Below are positions 51,401-60,688 of a DNA stretch of 64,000 nucleotides, piece after piece. The notes below the pieces were generated by a model. The model did not search any database, was not told the origin of the DNA, and was given only the letters and a program-made list of their open reading frames with translations. Location: positions 2,170,001 to 2,234,000 of the forward strand of contig NZ_QEES01000002.1 of assembly GCF_003115775.1 (NCBI RefSeq), given 5' to 3'. Each line of letters opens with the position of its first letter. Positions within the stretch are counted from its first letter, which is position 1. A program made the position numbers and the translations under genes. The DNA comes from Cellulomonas sp. WB94 (GTDB taxonomy: Bacteria > Actinomycetota > Actinomycetes > Actinomycetales > Cellulomonadaceae).

Positions 51401-52138
51401 CTGACCGAGACCGCGCACGACCGGCTCGCGACGATGGCCGCCAACACCGACCTCGGCGCGGGCATGGCGATCGCGATGAAGGACCTCGAGATCCGCGGCG
51501 CGGGCAACCTGCTCGGCGGCGAGCAGTCGGGGCACATCGAGGGGGTCGGGTTCGACCTGTACATCCGGATGGTCGGCGAGGCGGTGCTGAACTTCCGCGG
51601 CGAGACGCCCGAGGAGCTGCCCGACGTCACGATCGAGCTCCCCGTCGACGCCCACCTGCCGCACGACTACATCGCGCACGAGCGGCTGCGCCTCGAGGCG
51701 TACCGCAAGATCGCCGCAGCGCCCGACGCCGCGGTGCTCCGAGAGGTCCATGCCGAGCTCGTCGACCGGTACGGCCCGGTGCCCGACGCGGTGTCGAACC
51801 TCTTCGAGGTCGCCGAGTTCAGGATCCACGTCCGCTCGGCAGGGCTCACCGATGTGACGGCCCAGGGCAAGTTCGTGCGGTTCGCGCCGGTCGACCTGCC
51901 CGAGTCGGCGCAGCTGCGGCTCAAGCGGCTCTACCCGGGAACCGTCCTCAAGCCGGCGATCCGCACGATGCTCGTGCCGTTCCCCACGACGGCACGCATC
52001 GGTGGCACGGCTCTGCACGGCGCGCAGCTGCTCGCGTGGGCGCGGCAGCTGATCGACGCGGTCGTCCTCGGCGACGTGTCGGCCGCCGCGCAGGTCGGCA
52101 CCGGTGCCCGCGCCGGTACGCCCGCCGGGAACCGGTGA
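48500..52138 (+). CDS. mfd: Transcription-repair coupling factor
   Basis: This 1212-residue SF2 translocase removes RNA polymerase stalled at lesions and recruits UvrA. It has a UvrB-like N-terminal region (LPSWETLPHERLSP, RGGILDVFPP), the RNAP-interaction domain (PGDFVVHEQHGVGRFVEL), Walker A in CGDVGYGKTE near residue 675, DEEQ in VVIDEEQRFG near 775, motif VI HQLRGRVGRGRERAYAYF, and the TRCF domain at the C-terminus. AAGGA precedes the ATG at 48500; the frame is open 63 bp further upstream to 48437. Length is normal. Confidence 0.97.
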   Translation: MDLTGLVPALLADPAAARAVELVRSGGEVDVVGPAGVRPPLLAALSARRPLVVVTATGRDADELAAALRGYVPDDSVAVLPSWETLPHERLSPRSDTVARRLAVFRRLAHPTADAGMTGEIRVLVMPVRALLQPVVGGLGELEPVALAVGDRVDLTEVADRLVAAAYSRVDMVEKRGEFAVRGGILDVFPPIEDHPLRIEFWGEDVEEIRWFSVADQRSLEVATHGLWAPPCRELLLTDAVRERAADLVAQLPGAVEMLDKMSVGIAVEGMESLAPALVDEMVPVLDLVRPDSVLVLVDPERVRRRAHDLVATTEEFLAAAWTSAAAGGSTPIDLSAASFASFAEVRALAAVQGLGWWTLSPFTLDADAVEGTDVTGSGEVVGHVSGDVETLVVTARDVERYRGEVARAITDVRALQRAGWRLVLATEGHGPAQRMTEQLKAADVPARLITSLHGELEGGVVLVVPGAVGPGFVAEGLQLAVFSESDITGRAGSSTRDMRTMPSRRRNVVDPLALRPGDFVVHEQHGVGRFVELASRTIGSGASAATREYLVIEYASSKRGQPGDRLYVPTDQLDQVTKYVGGEAPSLNRMGGGDWAKTKGRAQKAVKEIAAELIRLYSARMATPGYAFSADTPWQRELEDAFAFVETPDQLATIDEVKADMEKPIPMDRLICGDVGYGKTEIAVRAAFKAVQDGKQVAVLVPTTLLVQQHLDTFSDRYAAFPVSVKALSRFQSPAESKEVAAGLADGSIDVVIGTHRLITGDVHFKDLGLVVIDEEQRFGVEHKETLKALRTNVDVLAMSATPIPRTLEMAVTGIREMSTLATPPEERHPVLTFVGPYEERQITAAIRRELLREGQVFYVHNRVESIERVAGRLAELVPEARIAVGHGKMPEHQLERVIGDFWEKRFDVLVCTTIVETGLDISNANTLILERADLLGLSQLHQLRGRVGRGRERAYAYFLYPPERPLTETAHDRLATMAANTDLGAGMAIAMKDLEIRGAGNLLGGEQSGHIEGVGFDLYIRMVGEAVLNFRGETPEELPDVTIELPVDAHLPHDYIAHERLRLEAYRKIAAAPDAAVLREVHAELVDRYGPVPDAVSNLFEVAEFRIHVRSAGLTDVTAQGKFVRFAPVDLPESAQLRLKRLYPGTVLKPAIRTMLVPFPTTARIGGTALHGAQLLAWARQLIDAVVLGDVSAAAQVGTGARAGTPAGNR

Positions 52139-52148
52139 CCGATGCGCC

Positions 52149-52154
52149 TACGAT
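52149..52154 (+). promoter_or_regulatory. -10 box TACGAT of the lipoprotein-mazG operon
   Basis: TACGAT lies about 40 nt before the GTG at 52193, which has its own GGGAGG. Confidence 0.45.
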
Positions 52155-52192
52155 GGGCGCAGTGCTCGAAGCGATGACGCGGGAGGTCGCAG

Positions 52193-52747
52193 GTGTCGGT
52201 GGTGCGGTGGCGTACAGGTAGGCAGGGTCAGGTGCGTGGACTCGTCGTCGGCGGTGCCCTCGTGGCGGTCACGGTGCTGGCCGGGTGCTCGGGTCAGCCC
52301 GGCGCCGCAGCGCTCGTGGACGGGACGGCGATCTCGGTGGCCGACGTGCAGACCGCGACGACCGAGCTCGCGCCGCTCTACCAGGGTGTGACGCCGGCAG
52401 CGGTGCTGCAGGTCCTCGTCCACGAGCGCGCGACGACGGCTGTGGCGTCCGAGCAGGGCGTCGGGGTGAACGACCAGCAGGCCGCCGACGCTCTCAACGC
52501 CATCGGCGCCCAGCTGCCGGCGGTCGGCGAGCGGACCTACTCCGCCCCGACGCTCGCGGTCGAGCGCTACCTCATGGCCAACACGCTGCTGCAGGGTCTC
52601 GAGACGGCCGACGCGATCGGCACGGAGCTGCAGGAGCGGATCGCGGCGCAGAAGGTCGAGATCAGCCCGCGGTTCGGGACGCTCGCCGACGGCGCCACGA
52701 TCACCGACACGGTCCACCCGTGGCTCGTCGCACCGACGGCCGGTTGA
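52193..52747 (+). CDS. SurA-N-like lipoprotein
   Basis: This 184-residue exported lipoprotein has a hydrophobic signal and the lipobox VLAGC near residue 32. A helical region resembling the SurA/PrsA N-terminal chaperone domain follows: ALVDGTAISVADVQTATTELAPLY and ATTAVASEQGVGVNDQQAADALNAI. There is no parvulin isomerase domain. A protein of this kind between mfd and mazG is usual in actinobacteria; its role is unknown. GGGAGG 6 nt before the GTG fixes the start. It overlaps mazG by 4 bp. Confidence 0.83.
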   Translation: MSVVRWRTGRQGQVRGLVVGGALVAVTVLAGCSGQPGAAALVDGTAISVADVQTATTELAPLYQGVTPAAVLQVLVHERATTAVASEQGVGVNDQQAADALNAIGAQLPAVGERTYSAPTLAVERYLMANTLLQGLETADAIGTELQERIAAQKVEISPRFGTLADGATITDTVHPWLVAPTAG

Positions 52748-53610
52748 GCCCGGCGACGACCATTCCCGGCGAGGGCATCCAGGCTCTCGTCGAGGTCATG
52801 GACCGCCTGCGGTCGCCCGGTGGGTGCCCGTGGGACGCGCGCCAGACGCACGCCTCGCTCGTGCCGTACGCGCTCGAGGAGGCGTACGAGGTCGCCGAGG
52901 CGATCGAGTCCGGCGACCGCTCCGCCATGCGCGAGGAGCTCGGCGACCTCCTGCTGCAGGTCGTGTTCCACGCGCGGATCGCCCAGGAGTCCCCGACCGA
53001 CCCGTTCGACCTCGACGACGTGGCGCGCGCGATCACCGCGAAGCTCGTGCGCCGGCACCCGCACGTGTTCGAGCGCGTGGTGTCCGGGGCCGGCGGCGCG
53101 CCCTCGGTCGACGCGACCGGTGCGGACCTCGAGGACCTGCACGTGCAGTGGGACCGGATCAAGGGTCACGAGAAGCAGCGCGAGTCGGTGCTCGACGGGA
53201 TCCCGGCCGCCCAGAGTGCGCTCGCGCGCGGGCAGAAGGTGCTCGCGCGGGCACGGCGGGCCGGCCTCCAGTCGAGTGGTGACCTCACGCAGGTGGCACC
53301 GCCCCGGGGGCCGGACGGCACGGATGGTCCCGACGGCACGGATGGTCCCGACGGCGGGGGTGCCGTGGCGTGGACCGAGGCCGAGGTCGGAAGGCGGCTG
53401 CTCGAGCTCGTGGCAGCGGCCGACGAGGTCGGTGTCGACGCCGAGTCGGCGCTGCGCAACGCCGTGCGGGCCGTCGAGGCGGACGTCCGCGTCGCTGAAC
53501 AGGACGCTCGGGACCAAGGTCCGGCAAATCGACCCCCCGGCATCGTCACCATTTCACCTGGAGAGCCGACGGCTGCTCCGAGGACCGAGCGAGGAAGCGA
53601 GGACCGATGA
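52744..53610 (+). CDS. mazG: Nucleoside triphosphate pyrophosphohydrolase MazG
   Basis: This 288-residue enzyme hydrolyses NTPs or dNTPs to NMP and PPi, cleaning the nucleotide pool. The family acidic motifs are visible: ALEEAYEVAEAI (ExxE) and EELGDLLLQVVFHARIA (ExxD), with CPWDARQTHASL at the front and AADEVGVDAESALRNAV near the end. The TTG at 52744 overlaps the lipoprotein stop (TTGA). The middle holds a short acidic repeat (GTDGPDGTDGPDGGG) from a DNA duplication. The stop overlaps pntA by 4 bp. Confidence 0.93.
   Translation: MSPATTIPGEGIQALVEVMDRLRSPGGCPWDARQTHASLVPYALEEAYEVAEAIESGDRSAMREELGDLLLQVVFHARIAQESPTDPFDLDDVARAITAKLVRRHPHVFERVVSGAGGAPSVDATGADLEDLHVQWDRIKGHEKQRESVLDGIPAAQSALARGQKVLARARRAGLQSSGDLTQVAPPRGPDGTDGPDGTDGPDGGGAVAWTEAEVGRRLLELVAAADEVGVDAESALRNAVRAVEADVRVAEQDARDQGPANRPPGIVTISPGEPTAAPRTERGSEDR
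53314..53349 (+). repeat. 18-bp tandem duplication in mazG
   Basis: GACGGCACGGATGGTCCC is present twice in tandem with a partial third copy, adding in-frame DGTDGP units between the two MazG halves. Confidence 0.8.
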
Positions 53611-54803
53611 CGGCCACACTGACGGTTGCAGCGCTCACCGAGAGGGGGCTCGGGGAGAGACGCGTCGCACTCGTCCCCGACACCGTCACGCGACTCGTCG
53701 CAGGCGGGTTCGCGGTGCTGATCGAGGCCGGAGCCGGGGCAGGCGCCTTCCACCCGGACGACGAGTACGTCGCCGCCGGCGCGAAGACCGACACCCTCGA
53801 GTCCGTGCTCGACGCCGCTGACGTCCTCCTGGCGGTCCGCCGACCCGAACCGGAGATCCTCGCTCGCCTGCGGCCCGGACAGGTGCTCGTCGGCCTGCTC
53901 GACGCCCGCGGCACGGGACGCGCCGGGCTCGACGAGCTCGTGGCGCGCGGTGTCGTCGTCCTTTCGCTCGACCTCCTGCCGCGCACCCTGTCGCGCGCCC
54001 AGACGATGGACGCACTCAGCTCGCAGGCGTCCGTGGCGGGCTATCGCGCAGCGATCGTCGCGGCTGAGGCGTTCGCCCGGTACTTCCCGATGATGATCAC
54101 CGCGGCCGGAACGGCACGTCCCGCCAAGGTCCTCGTGCTCGGGGCCGGTGTCGCCGGGCTTCAGGCCATCGGCACCGCGCGCCGGCTCGGCGCGCAGGTG
54201 ACCGGCTACGACGTCCGTGAGGCCGCACGCGAGGAGGTCACGTCGCTCGGTGCGAGCTTCCTGGCCACCACGGTGAACGTGGCGTCCGAGGGCGGCTACG
54301 CCCGTGCGCTGACCCCCGAGGAGCAGGCCGCCCAGCAGGCCGAGCTCTCGGCGAAGATGCGCGCGTTCGACATCGTCATCACGACCGCGCAGGTCCCGGG
54401 CGCTCGCCCGCCGGTGCTCGTCACCGCCGAGACGCTCGCCGGGATGGCTCCCGGCTCCGTCGTCGTCGACCTCGGTGCGAGCTCGCTCGGCGGCAACGTC
54501 GACGGCTCGGTCCCCGACGAGCGCATCGTCACCGCCAACGGCGTCACGGTCATCGGCGCGGGCAACCTGCCCACGCAGATGGCCACCGGCGCGTCGGCCG
54601 CCTACGCACGCAACGTCGCAGCGCTGCTGACGGCCGTCGTGAAGGACGGCGCCGTGGACCTCGACCCCACCGACGAGGTCGTGGACGCGGTGTGGGTGCG
54701 TCCGGCCGAGGTCGCTCCCGCGGTGGTCGCCCCTACCGAGGTCGTCGCCGAGGCCGAGGCCGCTGCGGACGCCGCACCCGAGACCCTTCCGGAAGGGGAG
54801 TGA
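53607..54803 (+). CDS. pntA: NAD(P) transhydrogenase alpha subunit, soluble dI part
   Basis: This 398-residue NAD(H)-binding component of the proton-translocating transhydrogenase has RRVALVPDTVTRLVAGGF, a two-lobed AlaDH-like fold, the Rossmann motif VLVLGAGVAGLQAIGTARRLGA and the mobile loop region DIVITTAQVPGARPPVLVT. It ends with a Glu/Ala/Val linker and has no membrane helices, because the dII helices are on separate subunits. ATGA overlap with mazG and RBS GAGGA. It works with the next two genes to make NADPH at the cost of the proton gradient. Confidence 0.95.
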   Translation: MTATLTVAALTERGLGERRVALVPDTVTRLVAGGFAVLIEAGAGAGAFHPDDEYVAAGAKTDTLESVLDAADVLLAVRRPEPEILARLRPGQVLVGLLDARGTGRAGLDELVARGVVVLSLDLLPRTLSRAQTMDALSSQASVAGYRAAIVAAEAFARYFPMMITAAGTARPAKVLVLGAGVAGLQAIGTARRLGAQVTGYDVREAAREEVTSLGASFLATTVNVASEGGYARALTPEEQAAQQAELSAKMRAFDIVITTAQVPGARPPVLVTAETLAGMAPGSVVVDLGASSLGGNVDGSVPDERIVTANGVTVIGAGNLPTQMATGASAAYARNVAALLTAVVKDGAVDLDPTDEVVDAVWVRPAEVAPAVVAPTEVVAEAEAAADAAPETLPEGE

Positions 54804-54804
54804 G

Positions 54805-55143
54805 ATGAGCGCCCAGCTGCTCAGCAACCTGGCTCTGTTCGTCCTCGCTCTGCTCGTCGGGTTCGAGGTCATCAGCAAGATCCCCGCGACCCTGCACACG
54901 CCGATGATGTCGGGCGCCAACTCGATCCACGGCGTCGTCCTCGTCGGTGCGATCCTCATCGCCGCCGTCGCCGACACACCCGCCGCGTACGTCCTGACCT
55001 TCGTCGCGGCGGCCTTCGCTGCCATGAACGTCGTGGGGGGCTACGTGGTCACGGACCGGATGCTCGAGATGTTCAGGACGAAGCCGAAGCCGGCCCCCGT
55101 GGCCGCTCCTGCTGCGGCGACCAACGACGGAGACGTGCGATGA
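54805..55143 (+). CDS. NAD(P) transhydrogenase alpha subunit, membrane part (PntAb)
   Basis: This 112-residue subunit has three hydrophobic helices: LALFVLALLVGFEVISKI, VVLVGAILIAAVAD and AAYVLTFVAAAFAAMNVVGGYVV. It includes the family HTPMMSGANSIHGVV stretch that lines the proton path. It forms domain dII with PntB. It begins 1 nt after the pntA stop, with GGAAGGGGA upstream, and its stop overlaps the pntB ATG. The tail is Pro/Ala-rich. Confidence 0.95.
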   Translation: MSAQLLSNLALFVLALLVGFEVISKIPATLHTPMMSGANSIHGVVLVGAILIAAVADTPAAYVLTFVAAAFAAMNVVGGYVVTDRMLEMFRTKPKPAPVAAPAAATNDGDVR

Positions 55144-56585
55144 GCGGCGACACCCTTCCCCTCCTCGACACGGTCATCCGGGTCGTCTACCTGCTCGCAG
55201 CCGTCACGTTCGTCCTCGGCCTGCACTTCATGCGTTCGCCCGTGACGGCGCGACGCGGCAACCTGCTCTCCGCCTCCGGGATGGCGTGCGCGGTCCTCGC
55301 GACCGTCGTGCTCATCCTCGCGGGAGAGGGCCACGGACGCATCGTCCCGATCGCGGCGGTCGCCCTGGTCATCGGCACGGCTGCCGGGTCGGCCGGTGGG
55401 ATGATCGGCGCGCGTCGCGTCAAGATGACGGCTATCCCGCAGCTCGTCTCGCTGTTCAACGCCGTCGGCGGCGGCGCGGCCGCGGTCGTGGGCGTCGTGG
55501 ACTTCGTGCGCCTGAACGCCGAGGGCGCGCTCACAGCGGGCGTCTCGGTGCCCGTCGTGCTCGACGTGATCATCGGCTCGGTGACGTTCTCCGGGTCGCT
55601 CATCGCGGCGGGCAAGCTCCAGGGCTGGGTCTCCGGTGCGCCGATCACGTTCGCGGGGTCGCGTCTGGCGAGCATCGTCGCGGCCGTCGTCGCGGTGGTC
55701 GGTGGCGTCGTCGTCATCGCGAACCCCAGCGCGTGGCTGCTGTGGCTCGTCGTGGTCGCGGCTCTCGCGTTCGGCGTGCTGATGGTGCTGCCGATCGGCG
55801 GCGCGGACATGCCCGTCGTGGTCTCGCTGCTCAACGCGTTCACGGGCCTCGCGGTCGCGATGGCCGGCTTCGTGGTCGACAACCAGATCATGATCATCGC
55901 GGGCGCCCTCGTGGGTGCCTCCGGAACGATCCTGACCCAGCAGATGGCCGAGGCCATGAACCGCTCGGTCATGTCGATCATGGTCGGCGGCTTCGGCACC
56001 GGGGACACGAGCGCGGCAGACGCCGGCGCGAGCAACGCGATGGCCGGGGTCGAGGTCCGCAAGGTCAGCGCGGACGACGTGGCCATCCAGCTCGCCTACG
56101 CCCAGAAGGTCATCATCGTGCCCGGGTACGGCCTCGCGGCCGCCCAGGCGCAGCGCGAGTGCGGTGAGCTCGGCAAGCTGCTCACCGACCGCGGGATCAC
56201 CGTCTACTACGCGATCCACCCGGTCGCGGGCCGCATGCCGGGGCACATGAACGTGCTCCTCGCGGAGGCCGACGTGCCGTACGACCAGCTCAAGGAGATG
56301 GACGAGGTCAACCCGGAGTTCGACACGGCCGACGTCGCCCTCGTCGTGGGCGCGAACGACGTGACCAACCCGGCGGCCCGCCGGACCGGCAACGCCATCT
56401 CGGGCATGCCGATCCTCGACGTCGACCACGCGCGCTCGATCATCGTGATCAAGCGCTCGCTGGGCCACGGCTACGCGGGTCTCGACAACGAGCTGTACGG
56501 CGACCCGAAGACTGGCATGTTCCTCGCGGACGCCAAGAAGGGCCTCGCGCAGATCCTTGCCGGGGTCAAGTCCTACGTCGGCTGA
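55140..56585 (+). CDS. pntB: NAD(P) transhydrogenase beta subunit
   Basis: This 481-residue subunit has about eight or nine membrane helices (dII) in residues 1-285 and the NADP(H)-binding dIII at 300-481. dIII has VIIVPGYGLAAAQAQ, HPVAGRMPGHMNVLLAEA, VALVVGANDVTNPAAR and IVIKRSLGHGYAGLDNELY. The ATG overlaps the small subunit stop (ATGA). Together with the two preceding genes this is the three-gene form of transhydrogenase also known from Rhodospirillum. Confidence 0.96.
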   Translation: MSGDTLPLLDTVIRVVYLLAAVTFVLGLHFMRSPVTARRGNLLSASGMACAVLATVVLILAGEGHGRIVPIAAVALVIGTAAGSAGGMIGARRVKMTAIPQLVSLFNAVGGGAAAVVGVVDFVRLNAEGALTAGVSVPVVLDVIIGSVTFSGSLIAAGKLQGWVSGAPITFAGSRLASIVAAVVAVVGGVVVIANPSAWLLWLVVVAALAFGVLMVLPIGGADMPVVVSLLNAFTGLAVAMAGFVVDNQIMIIAGALVGASGTILTQQMAEAMNRSVMSIMVGGFGTGDTSAADAGASNAMAGVEVRKVSADDVAIQLAYAQKVIIVPGYGLAAAQAQRECGELGKLLTDRGITVYYAIHPVAGRMPGHMNVLLAEADVPYDQLKEMDEVNPEFDTADVALVVGANDVTNPAARRTGNAISGMPILDVDHARSIIVIKRSLGHGYAGLDNELYGDPKTGMFLADAKKGLAQILAGVKSYVG

Positions 56586-56629
56586 CGTCCTCTGCCAAAG
56601 GTCCCACCACGTCCTCATCCGCACACGGT

Positions 56630-57955
<1,326 letters not shown>

Positions 57956-58005
57956 GGTAGCACGACCGGCAGTCGCCGGACGCGCGAGCGTCCCGATCGC
58001 ACGGA

Positions 58006-58043
58006 CCGGAGGCCGGTGACCCGAGTGGGTCGCCGGCCTTCGG
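58006..58043 (+). terminator. Strong hairpin terminator after eno
   Basis: A 17-bp stem (58006-58022 with 58027-58043, two G-T pairs) closes a GAGT loop 50 nt after the eno stop. It is the longest hairpin I found in the window. Confidence 0.75.
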
Positions 58044-58076
58044 CGTGCCCGGCCCCGGCGCGCGCGCCCGGGAAGG

Positions 58077-58082
58077 CACAAT
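58077..58082 (+). promoter_or_regulatory. -10 box CACAAT of the FtsB-like gene (leaderless)
   Basis: CACAAT lies 6 nt before the ATG at 58089, the same hexamer and spacing as at glp, another division gene. Confidence 0.5.
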
Positions 58083-58088
58083 CGAGCC

Positions 58089-58886
58089 ATGTCCCCGTCC
58101 CGCCGCCCGGCAGACCCGCGTGCTGGGTCGGGGTCGGCCGGTGGCCGGACGTCGGCCTCGGGGGAGCGGGACGGCGCCCCGGGCCGCCCCGCGAGTCCGC
58201 GCGCCGCGACACCACGGCCGTCGACCGGGCGTGCGACGCCAGCGCGCACCGCGGCTCCCCGCTCCACGACGGCCCGCCCGGCCCGCGCCTCGGCCGCGAC
58301 CCGCCCCGCAGCATCCCGACCGTCGTCCCGCGGCCCGTCCGCGTCCACGCCGAGCCGCGGCGTGCCCCGCGCCGAGACCGTGCAGGTGCGCATCCCGCGG
58401 CTGTTCACGGTGCGCGTCATGGTGATGGGCGTCGTGACGCTGCTGGCCTTCGTCCTGGTGTTCCCGACACTGCGGTCCTACCTCCAGCAGCGCGAGGAGC
58501 TCCGGCAGCTGGCCGCGGAGGTCGCGGTCGCGCGGGCGGGCAACGACGACCTCACGAACAGGCTCAAGCGGTGGGACGACCCGGCCTTCGTCGTGGCGCA
58601 GGCCCGCGAGCGCCTCGCGTTCGTCCTGCCGGGCGAGACGGCGTACCGGGTCCAGGACCCCGGGTCGGTGGCCGACGTCCCGGCTGCGACGTCGTCGGCC
58701 GCGGCGGCTGCCGCGTCGGGCGCCGCCCTGGGTGCCGCGAACACGACGGAGCCCTGGTACCAGGTGATCTGGGGATCGGTGCTGGTCGCGGGTAGCACGT
58801 CGAACGGCGACGCCACCTCGGGGGAGAATGGTCCGGCCCCCACGGACGGCTCGAGCACGCCCGCGGGCGAGCCCACCGCTCCCTGA
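58089..58886 (+). CDS. Septum formation initiator (FtsB/DivIC-like) protein
   Basis: This 265-residue single-pass protein has a long disordered Arg/Ala/Pro/Ser N-terminal region (1-95), a membrane helix (RVMVMGVVTLLAFVLVFPTL, about 107-127), then a leucine-zipper-like coiled coil (LQQREELRQLAAEVAVARAGNDDLTNRLKRWDD by region) and the conserved VVAQARERLAFVLPGE. A low-complexity extracytoplasmic tail follows. FtsB/DivIC link FtsL-FtsQ in the divisome. The eno-(FtsB-like)-DUF501-ppx order is conserved in actinobacteria. Confidence 0.88.
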   Translation: MSPSRRPADPRAGSGSAGGRTSASGERDGAPGRPASPRAATPRPSTGRATPARTAAPRSTTARPARASAATRPAASRPSSRGPSASTPSRGVPRAETVQVRIPRLFTVRVMVMGVVTLLAFVLVFPTLRSYLQQREELRQLAAEVAVARAGNDDLTNRLKRWDDPAFVVAQARERLAFVLPGETAYRVQDPGSVADVPAATSSAAAAAASGAALGAANTTEPWYQVIWGSVLVAGSTSNGDATSGENGPAPTDGSSTPAGEPTAP

Positions 58887-58909
58887 CGCTCGACCTGAAC
58901 GGACCAGCT

Positions 58910-59521
58910 GTGACCGACACCTCCGGGACCACCGACGCACGCGCTGATGCGCGAGCGGACGCACGCGTGAGCTCGGGCACCGAGTCCCGCACCGACGCCC
59001 GCACCGACGCACGGTCCGACGCGGGCGCTGACTCCGCGACGGTGACGGGTCGCGACCTCGAGGTCCTGGCCGAACAGCTCGGCCGGGTGCCGCGCGGGGT
59101 CGTCGGGATCGCCGCGCGGTGCGTGTGCGGCCGCCCGCTGGTCGTGCGGACGGCGCCGCGTCTCGATGACGGGACGCCGTTCCCCACCACGTACTACCTG
59201 ACGTGCCCGCCTGCCGTGGCCGCCGTCAGCACGCTCGAGGCGAGCGGCCTGATGAAGGAGCTCACGGCTCGCCTCGCGGACGACGCCGAGCTCGCGGCCG
59301 CCTACCGTCGCGCCCACGAGGCCTACCTCGCTGATCGCGAGGAGCTGGGTCACGTCGAGGAGATCGCGGGGGTCTCGGCGGGCGGGATGCCGACGCGGGT
59401 CAAGTGCCTGCACGTCCTCGTGGGTCACGCGCTCGCGGCGGGTCCCGGCGTCAACCCGATCGGTGACCTCGTGCTCGCCGAGGTGGCGCCGGTCTGGGCG
59501 CCGACCCGCTGCACGTGCTGA
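58910..59521 (+). CDS. DUF501-family protein
   Basis: This 203-residue protein starts with GTG. The N-terminal ~45 residues are a degenerate (T/A)DAR repeat of low complexity. The DUF501 domain (about 48-203) has DLEVLAEQLGRVPRGVVGIAARCVCGRPLVVRTAP, TYYLTCP and VKCLHVLVGHALAAGPGVNPIGD, with conserved Cys residues and a final PTRCTC. Its function is not established. It sits between the FtsB-like gene and ppx, the usual place for the family in actinobacteria. Confidence 0.88.
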   Translation: MTDTSGTTDARADARADARVSSGTESRTDARTDARSDAGADSATVTGRDLEVLAEQLGRVPRGVVGIAARCVCGRPLVVRTAPRLDDGTPFPTTYYLTCPPAVAAVSTLEASGLMKELTARLADDAELAAAYRRAHEAYLADREELGHVEEIAGVSAGGMPTRVKCLHVLVGHALAAGPGVNPIGDLVLAEVAPVWAPTRCTC

Positions 59522-59606
59522 CCCGCGTCCAGGGTCCGCCGGCGGCCGCACGACGTCGGGGCGGCCGGATATGACATCCCCACAGGTGAGCAGCGAGGAT
59601 GTCCGG

Positions 59607-60560
59607 ATGACTCGGGTGGCAGGGATCGACTGCGGGACCAACTCGATCCGGCTGCTCGTCGCCGACGTCGACCTCGAGCGCGGGGTGCTCACGGACCTCG
59701 ACCGGCGCATGGAGGTCGTGCGGCTCGGGCAGGGCGTCGACCGGACCGGGCGGATCGCCCCGGAGGCTCTCGAGCGGACCTTGGACGCCACGCGCCGGTA
59801 CGCGACGATCTGTGCGGAGCTCGGGGTCGAGAAGATCAGGTTCGTCGCGACGAGCGCATCGCGCGACGCCGAGAACCGCCAGGACTTCGTCGACGGGGTG
59901 CGCGACGCGCTCGGGGTCGAGCCCGAGGTGATCGGTGGCGACGAGGAGGCCGCCCTCTCCTTCCGCGGTGCGACGCGGGTGCTCGGCGTCCAGCACACCG
60001 GGCCGTTCCTGGTCGTGGACCTGGGCGGCGGGTCGACCGAGCTGGTGCTCGGCACCGCCACCCCCGAGGCGGCGTACTCGATGGACGTCGGCTGCGTGCG
60101 GATGACCGAGCGACACCTGCTCAGCGACCCGCCGACGGCCGACGAGATCGCCGCGGCGCACGCCGACGTCGCCGCGGCCCTGGATGACGCGGCGCGGGTC
60201 GTCCCGCTCGGTCGGGCCACGACCCTGGTGGGTCTCGCGGGGACGGTCACGACCGTCACGGCGCACGTCCTCGGCCTGGCCGCCTACGACCCGGCGCGCA
60301 TCGACGGCGCCGTCCAGCCCATCGACGCGGTGCTCTCCGCGTGCGACGACCTGCTGGGCCGCACGCATGCCGAGCGCGCCGCGCTCGGGTTCATGCACCC
60401 CGGCCGGGTCGACGTCATCGGCGCGGGCGCGCTCGTGTGGCACGACGTCGTGGCGCGTGTGCGGGACGCGGTCGCCGCAGCAGGTGGCGAGCTGACCGAG
60501 GTCGTGACGTCCGAGCACGACATCCTCGACGGCATCGCCTGGAGCGCGGCCGAGCGCTGA
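59607..60560 (+). CDS. ppx: Exopolyphosphatase / guanosine-pentaphosphate phosphatase family (Ppx/GppA)
   Basis: This 317-residue ASKHA-fold phosphatase acts on polyphosphate or pppGpp. It has phosphate-1 motif RVAGIDCGTNSIRLLVADV, FVATSASRDAENR, the phosphate-2 motif FLVVDLGGGSTELVLG and the adenosine-like motif TLVGLAGTVTTVTAHVLGL. The ATG at 59607 has GCGAGGA 6 nt upstream and fits family length; an ATG at 59571 is the alternative. There is no HD domain, as in the short actinobacterial form. Confidence 0.93.
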   Translation: MTRVAGIDCGTNSIRLLVADVDLERGVLTDLDRRMEVVRLGQGVDRTGRIAPEALERTLDATRRYATICAELGVEKIRFVATSASRDAENRQDFVDGVRDALGVEPEVIGGDEEAALSFRGATRVLGVQHTGPFLVVDLGGGSTELVLGTATPEAAYSMDVGCVRMTERHLLSDPPTADEIAAAHADVAAALDDAARVVPLGRATTLVGLAGTVTTVTAHVLGLAAYDPARIDGAVQPIDAVLSACDDLLGRTHAERAALGFMHPGRVDVIGAGALVWHDVVARVRDAVAAAGGELTEVVTSEHDILDGIAWSAAER

Positions 60561-60574
60561 GCCCGCGCGCGACA

Positions 60575-60619
60575 CGCACTATCCCGTTCTGACAGGTAGT
60601 GCGCATTCGGTAGTACTGT
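60575..60619. promoter_or_regulatory. Promoter and probable operator of the PadR gene
   Basis: The inverted repeat CGCACTA (60575-60581) and TAGTGCG (60597-60603) surrounds a TGACA -35-like element. A -10-like TACTGT lies at 60614-60619. The placement fits autoregulation by PadR. Confidence 0.5.
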
Positions 60620-60688
60620 GCTGACTGCGGGAGCCGCGCGGAGGGCCGGCTCCCGCGCCAGACGTCAGCCGCACCCGGAGGAGAGCCG

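Noticed and set aside
48635-52018. 1127-codon open frame on the minus strand opposite mfd
   Set aside because: It is an antisense shadow created by GC-rich codon bias. The product is Arg/Asp/His/Leu-rich with no motifs, while mfd on the other strand has all its motifs.
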